A DNA stretch of 64,000 nucleotides from NCBI GenBank assembly GCA_902595625.1, contig CACJQQ010000002.1, positions 1 through 64,000 of the forward strand. Direction: 5' to 3'. This DNA is from an uncultured Pelagibacteraceae bacterium (GTDB lineage Bacteria > Pseudomonadota > Alphaproteobacteria > Pelagibacterales > Pelagibacteraceae). Both the position numbers and the translations under genes were made by a program. Of the stretch, positions 55,691 to 64,000 are shown piece by piece. Under the pieces are notes generated by a model that saw only the letters and a program-made list of their open reading frames with translations, made no database searches and was not told the DNA's origin. The number at the start of each line of letters is the position of its first letter. Position 1 is the first letter of the stretch.

Positions 55691-58075
55691 TTAATGGGTA
55701 CTTAATTCTTTTTTTAATTTTTCTTTTTTCGATATTTGATCTACATCTACCCACTCAACGCTTTTTAAAGGTTTTGTTAATGCTACCTTTAAAACCTCAT
55801 CTACATTTTTAACTGGTATTATTTCTATTGAATCTAATACTGTTTTTGGGACTTCTATCAAATCTTTTTTATTTTCTAAAGGAATTAAAACTTTTTTAAT
55901 CCCTGCTCTGTGAGCTGCTAATAATTTTTCTTTCAGTCCGCCTATAGGGAGTACAAGTCCTCTTAAAGTTATTTCCCCAGTCATTGCTACATCTTTATTA
56001 ACCGGTATTTCTGTTATAGCAGAAATTATTGAAGTAACCATTCCTACACCTGCAGAAGGGCCATCTTTAGGTGTTGCGCCTTCCGGAACATGTATGTGAA
56101 AATCTTTCTTATCAAAAATTGGAGGAATAATTCCAAAATCTAAACTTTTTGATCTAATGTAAGATTTTGCAGCTTTTACGGACTCTTGCATAACGTCACC
56201 TAGTTTACCAGTAATTTGCATTTTACCTTTACCAGGCATTACTGCTGACTCTATTTTTAAAATTTCTCCCCCAACTTCGGTCCAAGCCAATCCTGTAACT
56301 ACACCGACTCTATTTTCTTCCTCTATTTCACCATAATTAAATTTTTGAACACCAAGCAAATCTTTTAAATCTTTTTCATTAATTGGATTGTTTACTTTTT
56401 CATTGTTATCAATTTTTTTTACTAATTTTCTTGCGACTTTTGAAATTTCTCTTTCAAGATTTCTAACGCCAGACTCTCTAGTATAGTGTCTAATAATTTT
56501 TCTATTAATATTTTCATCAATAGACCATTCGTCTTTTTTTAATCCATTATTTTTACTTTGATTTGGTATCAAATATTTTTGCGAAATATTTACCTTTTCA
56601 TCCTCTGTATAACCTGACAATCTAATTACTTCCATTCGGTCAAGTAAGGGTGGTAAAATGTTTAAAGTATTTGCTGTAGTAACAAACATAACATCGGAAA
56701 GATCGTAATCGACCTCCAAATAGTGATCATTGAATTCTTTGTTTTGCTCTGGATCTAATGCTTCTAATAAAGCTGAGGATGGGTCTCCTCGATAATCATT
56801 TCCTACCTTGTCTATTTCATCTAATAAAAAAAGAGGATTTTTAGTTCCAGCTTTTTTCATCATTTGAATTATTTTTCCCGGTAAAGAACCAATATAAGTT
56901 CTTCTATGTCCTCTTATTTCTGCTTCATCTCTTATGCCTCCCAACGATATCCTTATAAACTTTCTATTCGTTGCTTTAGCTATTGATTTACCTAATGATG
57001 TTTTTCCAACTCCCGGAGGGCCAACTAAGCAAAGAATTGGTCCTTTCATTTTTTGTATTCTTTTTTGAACAGCTAAAAATTCTATTATTCTTTCTTTTAC
57101 CTTATCAAGCCCATAATGATCTTCATCTAAAATCTTTTGAGCATTTTTTAAATCAGTATTAATTTTAGATTTGTTGGACCAAGGAAGTTCTGTCATCCAA
57201 TCTAAATAATTTCTAACAACCGTAGCTTCAGCTGACATTGGGCTCATAGATTTGAGTTTTTTTAACTCTGACAAACATTTTTCTTTTGCTAGCTTAGGCA
57301 TCTTTGCATCGTTAATAGCTTTAAACAATGATGTGTGCTCATCTTTTCCTTCATCAATTTCACCTAATTCTTTTTGTATGGCTTTAAGTTGTTCGTTCAA
57401 ATAATATTCCCGTTGAGTTTTTTCCATTTGATTTTTAACTCTTCCACGAATTTTCTTTTCTACTGATAGTACGCTTGTTTCCTTCTCTATTAATTGATGA
57501 ATTTTTTCCAGTCTCTTTTTAAGATCAAGAATTTCAAGTAATTCTTGTTTTTCAAATATTTGGATATTTAAATTTGAAGATATATTGTTAGCTATTTGAG
57601 AAGGATCTTTTAAACTTCGTAAATTATTTGACCCATCGTTCAAATCTTTTTTGCTCAAAATTTGTAATCTGTCAAATTTTTTTATTAAACCCGTAGCTAA
57701 AGTCTCTAAATCTTTGGAAAAATTTATATCCTCAGCAACTTCTACTTCGCAAGTTAAATAATTGTTATCACTATCTTCGTGTTTTAAGATTTTGACTCTT
57801 TTTTCACCCTCCACTAAAACTTTAACAGTTCCGTCAGGTAGTTTTAATAATTGTAATACTTTACTTAAACAACCGTATTGGTATAGATCTTTTCCAGTAG
57901 GATCATCTATTTCAGAATTTTTTTGAGTTACTAAAACTATAGATTTGTCAGTTTTCATAACCTCTTGAAGGGCTTTAATAGATTTATCCCTCCCAACGAA
58001 TAATGGCACCACCATCGATGGGAATATTACTATGTCTCTAAGTGGTAATAGTGGTTTTAAATAAGATGCTTTCAT
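55691..58075 (-). CDS. lon: ATP-dependent protease Lon
   Basis: Lon degrades misfolded and regulatory proteins in the cytosol. The 794 residues comprise the N-terminal substrate domain ([20 protein letters not shown] near 10-29), a coiled-coil region, and the AAA+ domain with Walker [16 protein letters not shown] near 350 and Walker [13 protein letters not shown] near 413. The protease domain has the Ser-Lys dyad (DGPSAGVGM with Ser near 670; Lys in [14 protein letters not shown] near 715). It follows clpX by 50 bases with its own promoter candidate, in the tig-clpP-clpX-lon order common to proteobacteria. Confidence 0.97.
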   Translation of the reverse strand: MKASYLKPLLPLRDIVIFPSMVVPLFVGRDKSIKALQEVMKTDKSIVLVTQKNSEIDDPTGKDLYQYGCLSKVLQLLKLPDGTVKVLVEGEKRVKILKHEDSDNNYLTCEVEVAEDINFSKDLETLATGLIKKFDRLQILSKKDLNDGSNNLRSLKDPSQIANNISSNLNIQIFEKQELLEILDLKKRLEKIHQLIEKETSVLSVEKKIRGRVKNQMEKTQREYYLNEQLKAIQKELGEIDEGKDEHTSLFKAINDAKMPKLAKEKCLSELKKLKSMSPMSAEATVVRNYLDWMTELPWSNKSKINTDLKNAQKILDEDHYGLDKVKERIIEFLAVQKRIQKMKGPILCLVGPPGVGKTSLGKSIAKATNRKFIRISLGGIRDEAEIRGHRRTYIGSLPGKIIQMMKKAGTKNPLFLLDEIDKVGNDYRGDPSSALLEALDPEQNKEFNDHYLEVDYDLSDVMFVTTANTLNILPPLLDRMEVIRLSGYTEDEKVNISQKYLIPNQSKNNGLKKDEWSIDENINRKIIRHYTRESGVRNLEREISKVARKLVKKIDNNEKVNNPINEKDLKDLLGVQKFNYGEIEEENRVGVVTGLAWTEVGGEILKIESAVMPGKGKMQITGKLGDVMQESVKAAKSYIRSKSLDFGIIPPIFDKKDFHIHVPEGATPKDGPSAGVGMVTSIISAITEIPVNKDVAMTGEITLRGLVLPIGGLKEKLLAAHRAGIKKVLIPLENKKDLIEVPKTVLDSIEIIPVKNVDEVLKVALTKPLKSVEWVDVDQISKKEKLKKELSTH

Positions 58076-58081
58076 TAATGC

Positions 58082-58111
58082 TTAATATGGCTATTAAATT
58101 GATAATTTCAA
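58082..58111 (-). promoter_or_regulatory. Candidate promoter for lon
   Basis: TTGAAA (58106-58111) and TATTAA (58082-58087) on the minus strand with an 18-base spacer, inside the 50-base gap between clpX and lon. The -10 is close to the ATG (58075), implying a near-leaderless start. Weak consensus match. Confidence 0.3.
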
Positions 58112-58125
58112 GAAACAAATGAATA

Positions 58126-59379
58126 TTAGGCTACTGATGTTGATGATTTTTTGCCGTATGTTACAATAGGTTCTGAATTACCTTTTACAGCAGCGCTATC
58201 AACTGTAACTTTTATCACATCTTCCATATCTGGCAGTTCAAACATTGTTTTAAGCAAAATATTTTCAAGAATGGATCTTAAACCTCTTGCTCCTGTTTTT
58301 TTAGATATAGCTTTTTTTGCTATTTCCAAAATAGCGTCATCATTAAACTCTAGCTCTACTTCTTCAAATTCAAATAATCTCTGATATTGTTTTATAAGAG
58401 AATTTTTAGGTTCTTTTAAAATTTTTACTAAAGATTTTTCATCAAGATCGTCTAATGTTGCTATTATAGGCATTCTTCCAATAAACTCAGGGATAAGTCC
58501 ATATTTAATCAAATCTTCCGGTTCAAGCATTTTCATAATCTCTGAAAGAGGTTGTTCTTTATAGTTTTTCACTTTTGCTCCAAAGCCGATGGAGCTCCCT
58601 TTGCCTCTGCTGTCAATTAATTTATCTAATCCTGCAAAAGCTCCTCCGCAGATAAATAAAATATTCGTTGTATCTACTTGTAAAAATTCTTGCTGCGGAT
58701 GTTTTCTTCCACCTTGAGGAGGCACGCTTGCAACTGTTCCTTCCATTATTTTTAATAGTGCTTGTTGTACTCCCTCACCAGAAACATCTCTTGTAATTGA
58801 GGGGTTTTCTGATTTTCTACTTATTTTGTCAACTTCATCTATGTAGACAATTCCTCTTTGTGCTTTTTCAACATTATAATCTGCTGCTTGTAAAAGTTTT
58901 AAGATAATGTTCTCTACATCTTCTCCGACGTAACCTGCTTCTGTTAAAGTTGTAGCATCAGCCATTGTAAATGGAACATCTAAAATTCTTGCTAAAGTTT
59001 GTGCAAGTAATGTTTTTCCGCAGCCTGTTGGCCCGACTAAAAGTATGTTTGATTTCGATAATTCAATATCTTTATTATTTTTAGTTTCATGATTTAATCT
59101 TTTATAGTGATTGTGGACTGCAACTGATAATATCTCTTTAGCAAATTTTTGCCCTATTACATAATCATCCAATACATTGCATATTTCTTTTGGAGAAGGT
59201 ACTCCGTCTTGATGTTTTACAAGTGAGCTTTTATTCTCCTCTTTAATAATATCCATACAAAGCTCAACACACTCGTCACAAATAAACACTGTTGGTCCAG
59301 CTATAAGTTTTCTTACTTCATGTTGGCTTTTTCCGCAGAAAGAACAATATAAAATATTTTTGTTATTTTTTTCAGTCAT
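58126..59379 (-). CDS. clpX: ClpX ATPase, specificity subunit of ClpXP
   Basis: ClpX unfolds tagged proteins and feeds them to ClpP. The 417 residues begin with the zinc-binding domain (Cys12, Cys15, Cys34, Cys37: [12 protein letters not shown] and FICDECVEL). [20 protein letters not shown] follows, then Walker [16 protein letters not shown] near 117, Walker [12 protein letters not shown] near 180, the pore loop GYVGED near 150 and [11 protein letters not shown] near 260 with the ClpP-binding IGF loop. A sensor-2 arginine (TGARGLRSI) is near 370. It lies downstream of clpP with a 79-base gap containing a promoter candidate. Confidence 0.97.
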   Translation of the reverse strand: MTEKNNKNILYCSFCGKSQHEVRKLIAGPTVFICDECVELCMDIIKEENKSSLVKHQDGVPSPKEICNVLDDYVIGQKFAKEILSVAVHNHYKRLNHETKNNKDIELSKSNILLVGPTGCGKTLLAQTLARILDVPFTMADATTLTEAGYVGEDVENIILKLLQAADYNVEKAQRGIVYIDEVDKISRKSENPSITRDVSGEGVQQALLKIMEGTVASVPPQGGRKHPQQEFLQVDTTNILFICGGAFAGLDKLIDSRGKGSSIGFGAKVKNYKEQPLSEIMKMLEPEDLIKYGLIPEFIGRMPIIATLDDLDEKSLVKILKEPKNSLIKQYQRLFEFEEVELEFNDDAILEIAKKAISKKTGARGLRSILENILLKTMFELPDMEDVIKVTVDSAAVKGNSEPIVTYGKKSSTSVA

Positions 59380-59396
59380 ATCGAATCAATATACTT

Positions 59397-59425
59397 AATA
59401 TAAATCTACGTTAAATGCTTAGCAA
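59397..59425 (-). promoter_or_regulatory. Candidate promoter for clpX
   Basis: On the minus strand TTGCTA (59420-59425) and TATATT (59397-59402) are spaced by 17 bases, between clpP and clpX. Start would be about 10 bases before the clpX ATG (59379). By-eye match. Confidence 0.45.
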
Positions 59426-59458
59426 GTTGAAGTTGTAAAAAAAGCTAGATATTGTGTT

Positions 59459-60070
59459 TTATTTTCTCTTCTCCACAACAGAGTCTATTAATCCGAATTT
59501 TTTTGCTTCTTCTGCTGTCATGAAGTTATCTCTTTCTAAAGCATCAGAAATTTCATCGACTGATTTACCAGTGTGCTTAGAGTAAATTTTGTTTAGTCTT
59601 TCTTTTAAGGAAAGAATTTCTTTTGCGTGAATCTGGATATCAGTTGCTTGACCTTGAAATCCTGCTGAGGGCTGATGAACCATTATTCTAGAGTTTGGAA
59701 GAGAGTATCTTTTTCCTTTTTCTCCAGCGGCTAAAAGAAATGAACCCATAGAAGAGGCTTGACCAATACAAAGAGTAGAAACAGGAGAATTAATATATTG
59801 CATTGTGTCATAAATACCTAAACCTGCTGTTACTAATCCACCTGGACTATTTATATAAAAGTTTATTTCTTTTTTTGGATTTTCTGATTCCAAGAATAAT
59901 AATTGTGCTGTCACTAAAGATGCTACTGCGTCATTAACTGGACCTACTAAAAAAACTATTCTTTCTTTCAGTAATCTAGAATAAATATCATACGCCCTTT
60001 CTCCTTTGCTTGTTTGTTCAACAACCATTGGTATTAGGCTATTCATTTTTTCTTCAAATTCGCGACTCAT
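59459..60070 (-). CDS. clpP: ATP-dependent Clp protease proteolytic subunit
   Basis: ClpP is the serine peptidase barrel partnered with ClpX. I start at ATG 60070 ([19 protein letters not shown]); a TTG five codons earlier would add residues not needed by the family. The 203 residues show [49 protein letters not shown], the nucleophile Ser in [14 protein letters not shown] near 99, the catalytic His in [10 protein letters not shown] near 124, and Asp in [11 protein letters not shown] near 173. It follows tig by 22 bases, and no Shine-Dalgarno is evident. Confidence 0.96.
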   Translation of the reverse strand: MSREFEEKMNSLIPMVVEQTSKGERAYDIYSRLLKERIVFLVGPVNDAVASLVTAQLLFLESENPKKEINFYINSPGGLVTAGLGIYDTMQYINSPVSTLCIGQASSMGSFLLAAGEKGKRYSLPNSRIMVHQPSAGFQGQATDIQIHAKEILSLKERLNKIYSKHTGKSVDEISDALERDNFMTAEEAKKFGLIDSVVEKRK

Positions 60071-60092
60071 ATTTGGTTTATACAACTATTGG

Positions 60093-61463
60093 TTACTTTT
60101 TACTAATTTTTTTTGATTTAGACTTATTTTTTACAGGAGATGTGGTTCTAGATTTTTCATTATCTATATTTGGTTTATTAAATTCAGCAATTATTTTTTC
60201 AGCTTCTTTTGTATTAATTTCTTTGGATGTGAGATTGATTTTTGATTTAATTAATTCAATTATTTTTTCCTCATACAATGAACCTTTTAAACTTTGAGAG
60301 GCGCTGGGGTTTTTTTGATAATATTCAAGAACCATTTTTTCTTGACCAGGCATACCTTTAATTTGCTTTTGTATCTCATTTCTCACCTCATCATCAGACA
60401 CTTTAAGTTTATTTTTTTCACCGTATTCATTCAACAGTAAACCTAGCTTAATTCTTGATTTAGCTAATTTTTCATTATTTGACTTATGTTTTTCTTTATC
60501 CTCCGGTTTAAGATTTTGTGTCATTATTGAAATTTCTTGATCAATTAAATTTTGAGGTAATTCAACTTGATGATTTTTTTCAATCTGATCTAAAATTTCT
60601 TTTTTTGTTATTGAATTCAATGCTTGAGAGTATTGACCTGAAAGTTGTTTCTCAATTAAAGATTTTAGATCTTTGATATCTTTTGCTCCCATTAATTTAG
60701 CAAATTCATCATCAATTTTACTAGCTTTAGGTTTTTTTACATTTAAAATTTTACATTCAAATTTAGTTTTTTTGTTTGCAAGTTCTTTTTTGGGGTGATT
60801 AGCAGGAAGCGTAGCATCAACTATTTTTGCATCATTTTTTTTTACACCAACTAGCTGGTCGTCAAAACCTTTTAAAAAAAGATCTTTTCCTAATTCTATC
60901 TGTACACCTTTTCCCTCACTTCCTTCGAATTTATCACCATCAACTGTAGCTGAATAATCAAAAGTAACTTGATCTCCAATTGTAGCTTTTTCATTTTCTT
61001 TTTTATCATCAAATTGTTTATTTTGATTTGCAATTTCTTTTAGTTTTTCCTCAATAATTTTATCTTCAATTTTTACTTTAAAACTTGTTGCTTTGAATTT
61101 ATCAAAACTTTTCAAAACTACACTCGGTAAACAATCAATTTGCAGTTCATAATTAAGATCTTTTCCTTCTGCAAACTGTTTCAAATCAATTTTTGGTTGA
61201 CCAGCAACTTTCAATTTTTTTTCATCTATAGCTTTTGTGGTAGTTTCTCTTAAAATCTTATCTACTACCTCTCCGTATATAGATTTTCCAAATTGACTTT
61301 TAATTACTTCTGCGGGAACTTTTCCTGGTCTGAAACCTTTTAAAGCTACTTCTTTTTGAAGTTCTTTAAGTCTCTCGTTCATTTTTGTCTGAATGTTTTT
61401 TTTATCAACTATTACAGATAAAATTGTTCTAAGTCCTTTTTTTGATTTTACTTCTACTTTCAT
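60093..61463 (-). CDS. tig: Trigger factor
   Basis: Trigger factor is the ribosome-bound chaperone and prolyl isomerase. The 456 residues begin with the ribosome-binding domain, whose signature GFRPGKVPAEVIKSQFG lies near 43-59. The FKBP-like domain follows (IGDQVTFDYSATVDGDKFEGSEGKGVQIELG near 163-193), then an extended helical C-terminal arm. The C-terminus has an extra Lys/Ser-rich tail (about 435-456). The ATG lies only 7 bases after the CCA end of tRNA-Leu, so RNase processing of the tRNA would leave a near-leaderless mRNA unless a separate promoter lies inside the tRNA gene. Confidence 0.95.
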   Translation of the reverse strand: MKVEVKSKKGLRTILSVIVDKKNIQTKMNERLKELQKEVALKGFRPGKVPAEVIKSQFGKSIYGEVVDKILRETTTKAIDEKKLKVAGQPKIDLKQFAEGKDLNYELQIDCLPSVVLKSFDKFKATSFKVKIEDKIIEEKLKEIANQNKQFDDKKENEKATIGDQVTFDYSATVDGDKFEGSEGKGVQIELGKDLFLKGFDDQLVGVKKNDAKIVDATLPANHPKKELANKKTKFECKILNVKKPKASKIDDEFAKLMGAKDIKDLKSLIEKQLSGQYSQALNSITKKEILDQIEKNHQVELPQNLIDQEISIMTQNLKPEDKEKHKSNNEKLAKSRIKLGLLLNEYGEKNKLKVSDDEVRNEIQKQIKGMPGQEKMVLEYYQKNPSASQSLKGSLYEEKIIELIKSKINLTSKEINTKEAEKIIAEFNKPNIDNEKSRTTSPVKNKSKSKKISKK

Positions 61464-61470
61464 AATATTT

Positions 61471-61555
61471 TGGTGGGCAAGAAGAGACTCGAACTCTTAA
61501 GCCTTGCGGCACTGGTTTCTAAGACCAGCGCGTATACCAATTCCGCCACTTGCCC
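61471..61555 (-). tRNA. tRNA-Leu (TAG)
   Basis: Minus-strand class II tRNA: acceptor GGGCAAG with CTTGCCC, D arm with GGCGGAATTGGTA, anticodon stem CTGGT/ACCAG with loop CTTAGAA (anticodon TAG), long variable arm (TGCCGCAAGGCTT region), T loop TTCGAGT. CCA is encoded at 61471-61473. It sits between the GT4-type transferase gene and tig, same direction. Confidence 0.95.
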
Positions 61556-61584
61556 AATTAATAATTGTTGTTTTATATAACAAT

Positions 61585-62646
61585 TTAATTTTTAGTTAAA
61601 CGATAAAGTCTAGAATAAATTATTAAATAAATAAATAATAAGATGAAAAACCAATACCTACTTAACTGAGTATCATTTAACACATACAACCCAGGAGTAA
61701 TGAGAACCAAATACAAAAAATTTAAAATAATTGAATTTAGATAATTGCCTTTATTTTTTCCGTACGCTCTTGAAATTTTGTAAAAACTTAACATATGAAG
61801 ATGTTGATCGTCTGGATAAATAGGAGATTTTTTTTGAATTAATTTTCTAAAAAATGAAAAAAATACTTCAAAAAAAAGGTAAAATAAAAGTGTGCAAAAG
61901 AAAAACGATGAAATCTTTGGATTTAAATTGTTGGTAATTATTGTGTTAAGTCCAGTCAAAGCTCCCATAAGATAAGCTCCGCTATCACCTAAAAAAATTT
62001 TAGCGTTTGGAAAATTGAACAACAAAAATGATAAAAGAATTATTATTTGAGAAATAAGCAAGATTGAAAATTCTAAATTTTGATTATTTATATTTATATA
62101 GGTTAATATAATATTTATAATAATTAGATTTATTGTTAACAAACCGTTAAAGCCGTCAATTAAATTAGCTCCGTTAATTACAAATAAAAAACATAATAAT
62201 GTAAATATTGAAGAAAACAAATGGCTGGACATAAAAGAGTTTAAGAATGGAATATCAATATTGAAAATTTTTATCGGTAAGTAATATATTATAATAAAAA
62301 GTAGAAACACCATCAGCAACAATCTTTTTAATGGTTTTATGTTAATTCTTAAATCATCTAAAAAACCTACTAAAAAAACTGAGTAACTTATTAAGATATA
62401 ATTATATAAAACTTCTGCATACAATAAGTAATAAATATAAAAAAAAATACTTAAAGAAATAATAGCAGCTATTCCTCCGCTTCGGGTAACTGGAATATCA
62501 TGGAAAGCTTGAGGTTTAGAAAAATCTTTATCAAGTAAAGCACCACCTCTTACTCTATCTGAATATTTACTTACAAGTAAAAAAATAAAAAAACTTATTA
62601 AAGCAAAAATAGACAAAAAACTTGCTTCAATTGACTCTGTGCCCAT
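61585..62646 (-). CDS. WecA/MraY-type polyprenyl-phosphate sugar-1-phosphate transferase
   Basis: This membrane enzyme should transfer a sugar 1-phosphate from a UDP-sugar to undecaprenyl phosphate, starting a surface polysaccharide. I use ATG 62646 (MGTESIEASFLSIF), with AAGGA upstream; a longer TTG frame overlaps the preceding gene. The 353 residues have about ten membrane helices. Catalytic loops are SKPQAFHDIPVTRSGGIA near 50, FLVGFLDDLR near 92 (Asp-Asp), INGANLIDGFNGL near 158, and AKIFLGDSGAYLMG near 215; PDDQHLHML near 280 has the terminal His motif. The WecA/TarO family fits; it is not MraY (no mur genes here). The real donor is unknown. Confidence 0.87.
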   Translation of the reverse strand: MGTESIEASFLSIFALISFFIFLLVSKYSDRVRGGALLDKDFSKPQAFHDIPVTRSGGIAAIISLSIFFYIYYLLYAEVLYNYILISYSVFLVGFLDDLRINIKPLKRLLLMVFLLFIIIYYLPIKIFNIDIPFLNSFMSSHLFSSIFTLLCFLFVINGANLIDGFNGLLTINLIIINIILTYININNQNLEFSILLISQIIILLSFLLFNFPNAKIFLGDSGAYLMGALTGLNTIITNNLNPKISSFFFCTLLFYLFFEVFFSFFRKLIQKKSPIYPDDQHLHMLSFYKISRAYGKNKGNYLNSIILNFLYLVLITPGLYVLNDTQLSRYWFFILLFIYLIIYSRLYRLTKN

Positions 62647-62653
62647 TTGTTTT

Positions 62654-63532
62654 TTATCCTTTGTTATTTGTTTTAAATATATAAATTCCAATAAGTATTA
62701 CAACTAATGATACTATTACTTTCCAAGTAATTATTTCGTCCATTAGAAAATAACCAAAAAATATTCCAAAAATTGGTATTAAATATGCTACCTGAGTTTG
62801 AAAAACCAATCCATTAACAGTTAAAATTCTAAATCTAATTAGCCAAGCCAATCCTGTTGCGACGACTCCTAAATACACTAATGAAAGAGTCGAAGCTAAA
62901 GTTGGAGAAGACTCCCACGGAGTTTCAATTATTAAGGAAAATGGAAGAAGAAAAATAACTGACCATAAAGTCGTGGATGTTGTAACATTTTCATTTTTTT
63001 TATTTTTTAATTTTAAAGTTAATAAGCCTCCAATACAGTAAAATGTTGACCCTAAAATAGTGATCAATGCATAAATATAATTTTCACTATTAATAATTAT
63101 TTTATCAAAAAACAATAATATTATCCCACTAAAACCAATTAAAACACCTAATGATTTTAAATAAGATAGTTTTTCATCTTTCGTAAAAAAATGTGCAAGT
63201 ATTGATCCACTTAAAGGAGTCGTGCTCATTAATATTGCTGCAAGGTAACTATTAATTTTCGCAGTACCTATAGCAATTAAAACGAAAGGTATTACAATAT
63301 TACAAAGTCCGATTAAAGCATACCAGCTCCAATTTTTACTAAAAGCCTCAATCTTTATTCCGGAGATTTTACAAAGAATTAATAAAGGGATACTCGCAAA
63401 AATAACTCTCACTAAAGCAAGTGTAATCGGGTCATAAGAATATGTAGCTATCTTTATATTAAAAAATGACGATCCCCAAATAACAGCTAATAAGATTAAT
63501 AATGATAAATCAAAGGTATTTGCCTCTCTCAT
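62654..63532 (-). CDS. EamA/DMT-superfamily transporter
   Basis: A ten-helix inner-membrane protein made of two EamA repeats (about residues 8-140 and 150-285). Visible are LILLAVIWGSSFFNIKIA at the start of repeat 1, RVIFASIPLLILC, AAILMSTTPLSGSILAHFF, and in repeat 2 VYLGVVATGLAWLIRFRIL and FQTQVAYLIPIFGIFFGYFLMDE. The family exports or imports amino acids, nucleotides and other metabolites; the substrate cannot be told. The gene is divergent from glnA with 118 bases between. The next gene begins 7 bases after its stop, so the pair may be cotranscribed. Confidence 0.9.
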   Translation of the reverse strand: MREANTFDLSLLILLAVIWGSSFFNIKIATYSYDPITLALVRVIFASIPLLILCKISGIKIEAFSKNWSWYALIGLCNIVIPFVLIAIGTAKINSYLAAILMSTTPLSGSILAHFFTKDEKLSYLKSLGVLIGFSGIILLFFDKIIINSENYIYALITILGSTFYCIGGLLTLKLKNKKNENVTTSTTLWSVIFLLPFSLIIETPWESSPTLASTLSLVYLGVVATGLAWLIRFRILTVNGLVFQTQVAYLIPIFGIFFGYFLMDEIITWKVIVSLVVILIGIYIFKTNNKG

Positions 63533-63615
63533 TGTAAGCCCAAGATGTGGATATGTGATAAATGCATAGCTGATATATATATTTAATTATACTATAAAAA
63601 ACATCCTTATATATG

Positions 63616-63623
63616 TTCGCGAA
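63616..63623. promoter_or_regulatory. TTCGCGAA palindrome in the glnA upstream region
   Basis: A perfect 8-base palindrome lies 27 bases before the glnA ATG, in the 118-base divergent gap with the EamA gene. Four consecutive G/C bases stand out against AT-rich surroundings. A TATACT at 63588-63593 could be a -10 for glnA. No NtrC site or sigma-54 promoter is visible. A role as operator is speculative. Confidence 0.3.
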
Positions 63624-63650
63624 GATTAAACATAATTTTAAAGGAGCAAA

Positions 63651-64000
63651 ATGAGTTCAAAAGATGTTTTAAAGCTTATAAAAGACAAACAAGTTGAATT
63701 TGTGGACTTAAGATTTACTGACCCTAAAGGGAAACTTCAACATTTAACTATGGACTCAACTATTGTTGATGAGGATATGCTTAATAATGGAGTATTTTTT
63801 GATGGCTCCTCAATAGCTGGGTGGAAAGCAATAAACGAGTCAGACATGATTTTAAAACCTGACTTAGAAAGACCGATAATTGATCCTTTTAATTCTCATA
63901 CAACATTAAATATTTTTTGTGATATTTTAGATGCTGTTAAAAAAGATCCTTATGAAAGAGACCCAAGGGGAACAGCAAAAAAAGCTGAGGCTTATCTAAA
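63651..64000 (+). CDS. glnA: Glutamine synthetase type I, N-terminal part (cut by window edge)
   Basis: GlnA makes glutamine from glutamate, ammonia and ATP. The visible 116 codons begin MSSKDVLKLIKDKQVEFVDLRFTDPKGK. They continue with HLTMDSTIVDEDM, FDGSSIAGWKAINESDMIL (the beta-Grasp domain signature, residues near 44-62), DLERPIIDPF and CDILDAVKKDPYERDPRGTAKKAE. AAGGAG at 63641-63646 is a strong ribosome site before the ATG. The catalytic domain and the adenylylation tyrosine are outside the window. A P-II gene, often beside glnA, is not on the left side here. Confidence 0.96.
   Translation, partial: MSSKDVLKLIKDKQVEFVDLRFTDPKGKLQHLTMDSTIVDEDMLNNGVFFDGSSIAGWKAINESDMILKPDLERPIIDPFNSHTTLNIFCDILDAVKKDPYERDPRGTAKKAEAYL

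Noticed and set aside
61562-61586. AATTGTT/AACAATT inverted repeat between the GT4-type transferase gene and tRNA-Leu, possible terminator
   Set aside because: All A-T stem with no T-run in the minus direction used by both neighbours; likely chance in AT-rich DNA.

Overview
The window is a gene-dense, very AT-rich stretch of bacterial chromosome. The proteins are alphaproteobacterial (LexA with a GAAC-N7-GAAC box, the nuo-birA-coaX-rnj-DUF1467-proS-lolCD-dnaE order, the tig-clpP-clpX-lon order). Several traits match the SAR11 / Pelagibacter lineage: strong A/T bias with Lys/Asn/Ile-rich proteins, almost no intergenic DNA, many 1-20 nt gene overlaps, few visible terminators, and no insertion sequences, phage genes or CRISPR. 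That placement is inferred from style and gene order, not from a marker-gene comparison.

Layout: (1) 1-4209, minus: eno (cut by the window edge), kdsA, pyrG, secG, tpiA. (2) 4273-12462, plus: a PpiD-like foldase, trpE-trpG-trpD-trpC, lexA with its own SOS box, gltX, and a PD-(D/E)XK nuclease-fold protein with four cysteines. (3) 12467-13861: a two-membrane-segment protein with a long Glu-Pro repeat, an exported MsrB, and a 40-codon membrane ORF. (4) 13844-27382, minus: a translation and envelope run, rpsB-tsf-frr-uppS-cdsA-dxr-bamA-skp-lpxD-fabZ-lpxA-lpxI-(sugar dehydrogenase)-lpxB-(deacetylase). It lacks pyrH and rseP from their usual places. A pseudoknotted leader precedes rpsB. (5) 27501-51242, minus: a nearly gapless run from nuoA through nuoN (14 complex I subunits), then birA, coaX, rnj, a DUF1467 protein, proS, lolC/E, lolD and dnaE. 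(6) 51409-51570: tRNA-Asp and tRNA-Val. (7) 51670-55680: a zinc-ribbon membrane protein, then two genes that look like accessory surface-glycan genes: an 850-residue epimerase + cupin + C-methyltransferase fusion and a GT17-type glycosyltransferase. (8) 55691-61555, minus: lon, clpX, clpP, tig and tRNA-Leu. (9) 61585-63532, minus: a WecA/MraY-type sugar-phosphate transferase and an EamA transporter. (10) 63651-end, plus: the start of glnA.

Most of the window is core metabolism: tryptophan synthesis, complex I, lipid A and outer-membrane assembly, and protein quality control. The parts most worth attention are the rpsB leader pseudoknot, the triple-domain sugar enzyme with its GT17 neighbour, the Glu-Pro repeat protein, a biotin ligase altered in its GRGRRG loop, a triosephosphate isomerase with Asp in place of the usual loop Glu, and non-lipid-A enzymes coupled into the lpx run. 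I found no clearly new defence or mobile system. Several starts were moved to internal ATG or GTG codons (lexA, lpxB, lpxA, fabZ, nuoK, nuoF, nuoB, clpP, the GT4-type transferase); reasons are in each entry. No stretch over 300 bases lacks a gene.
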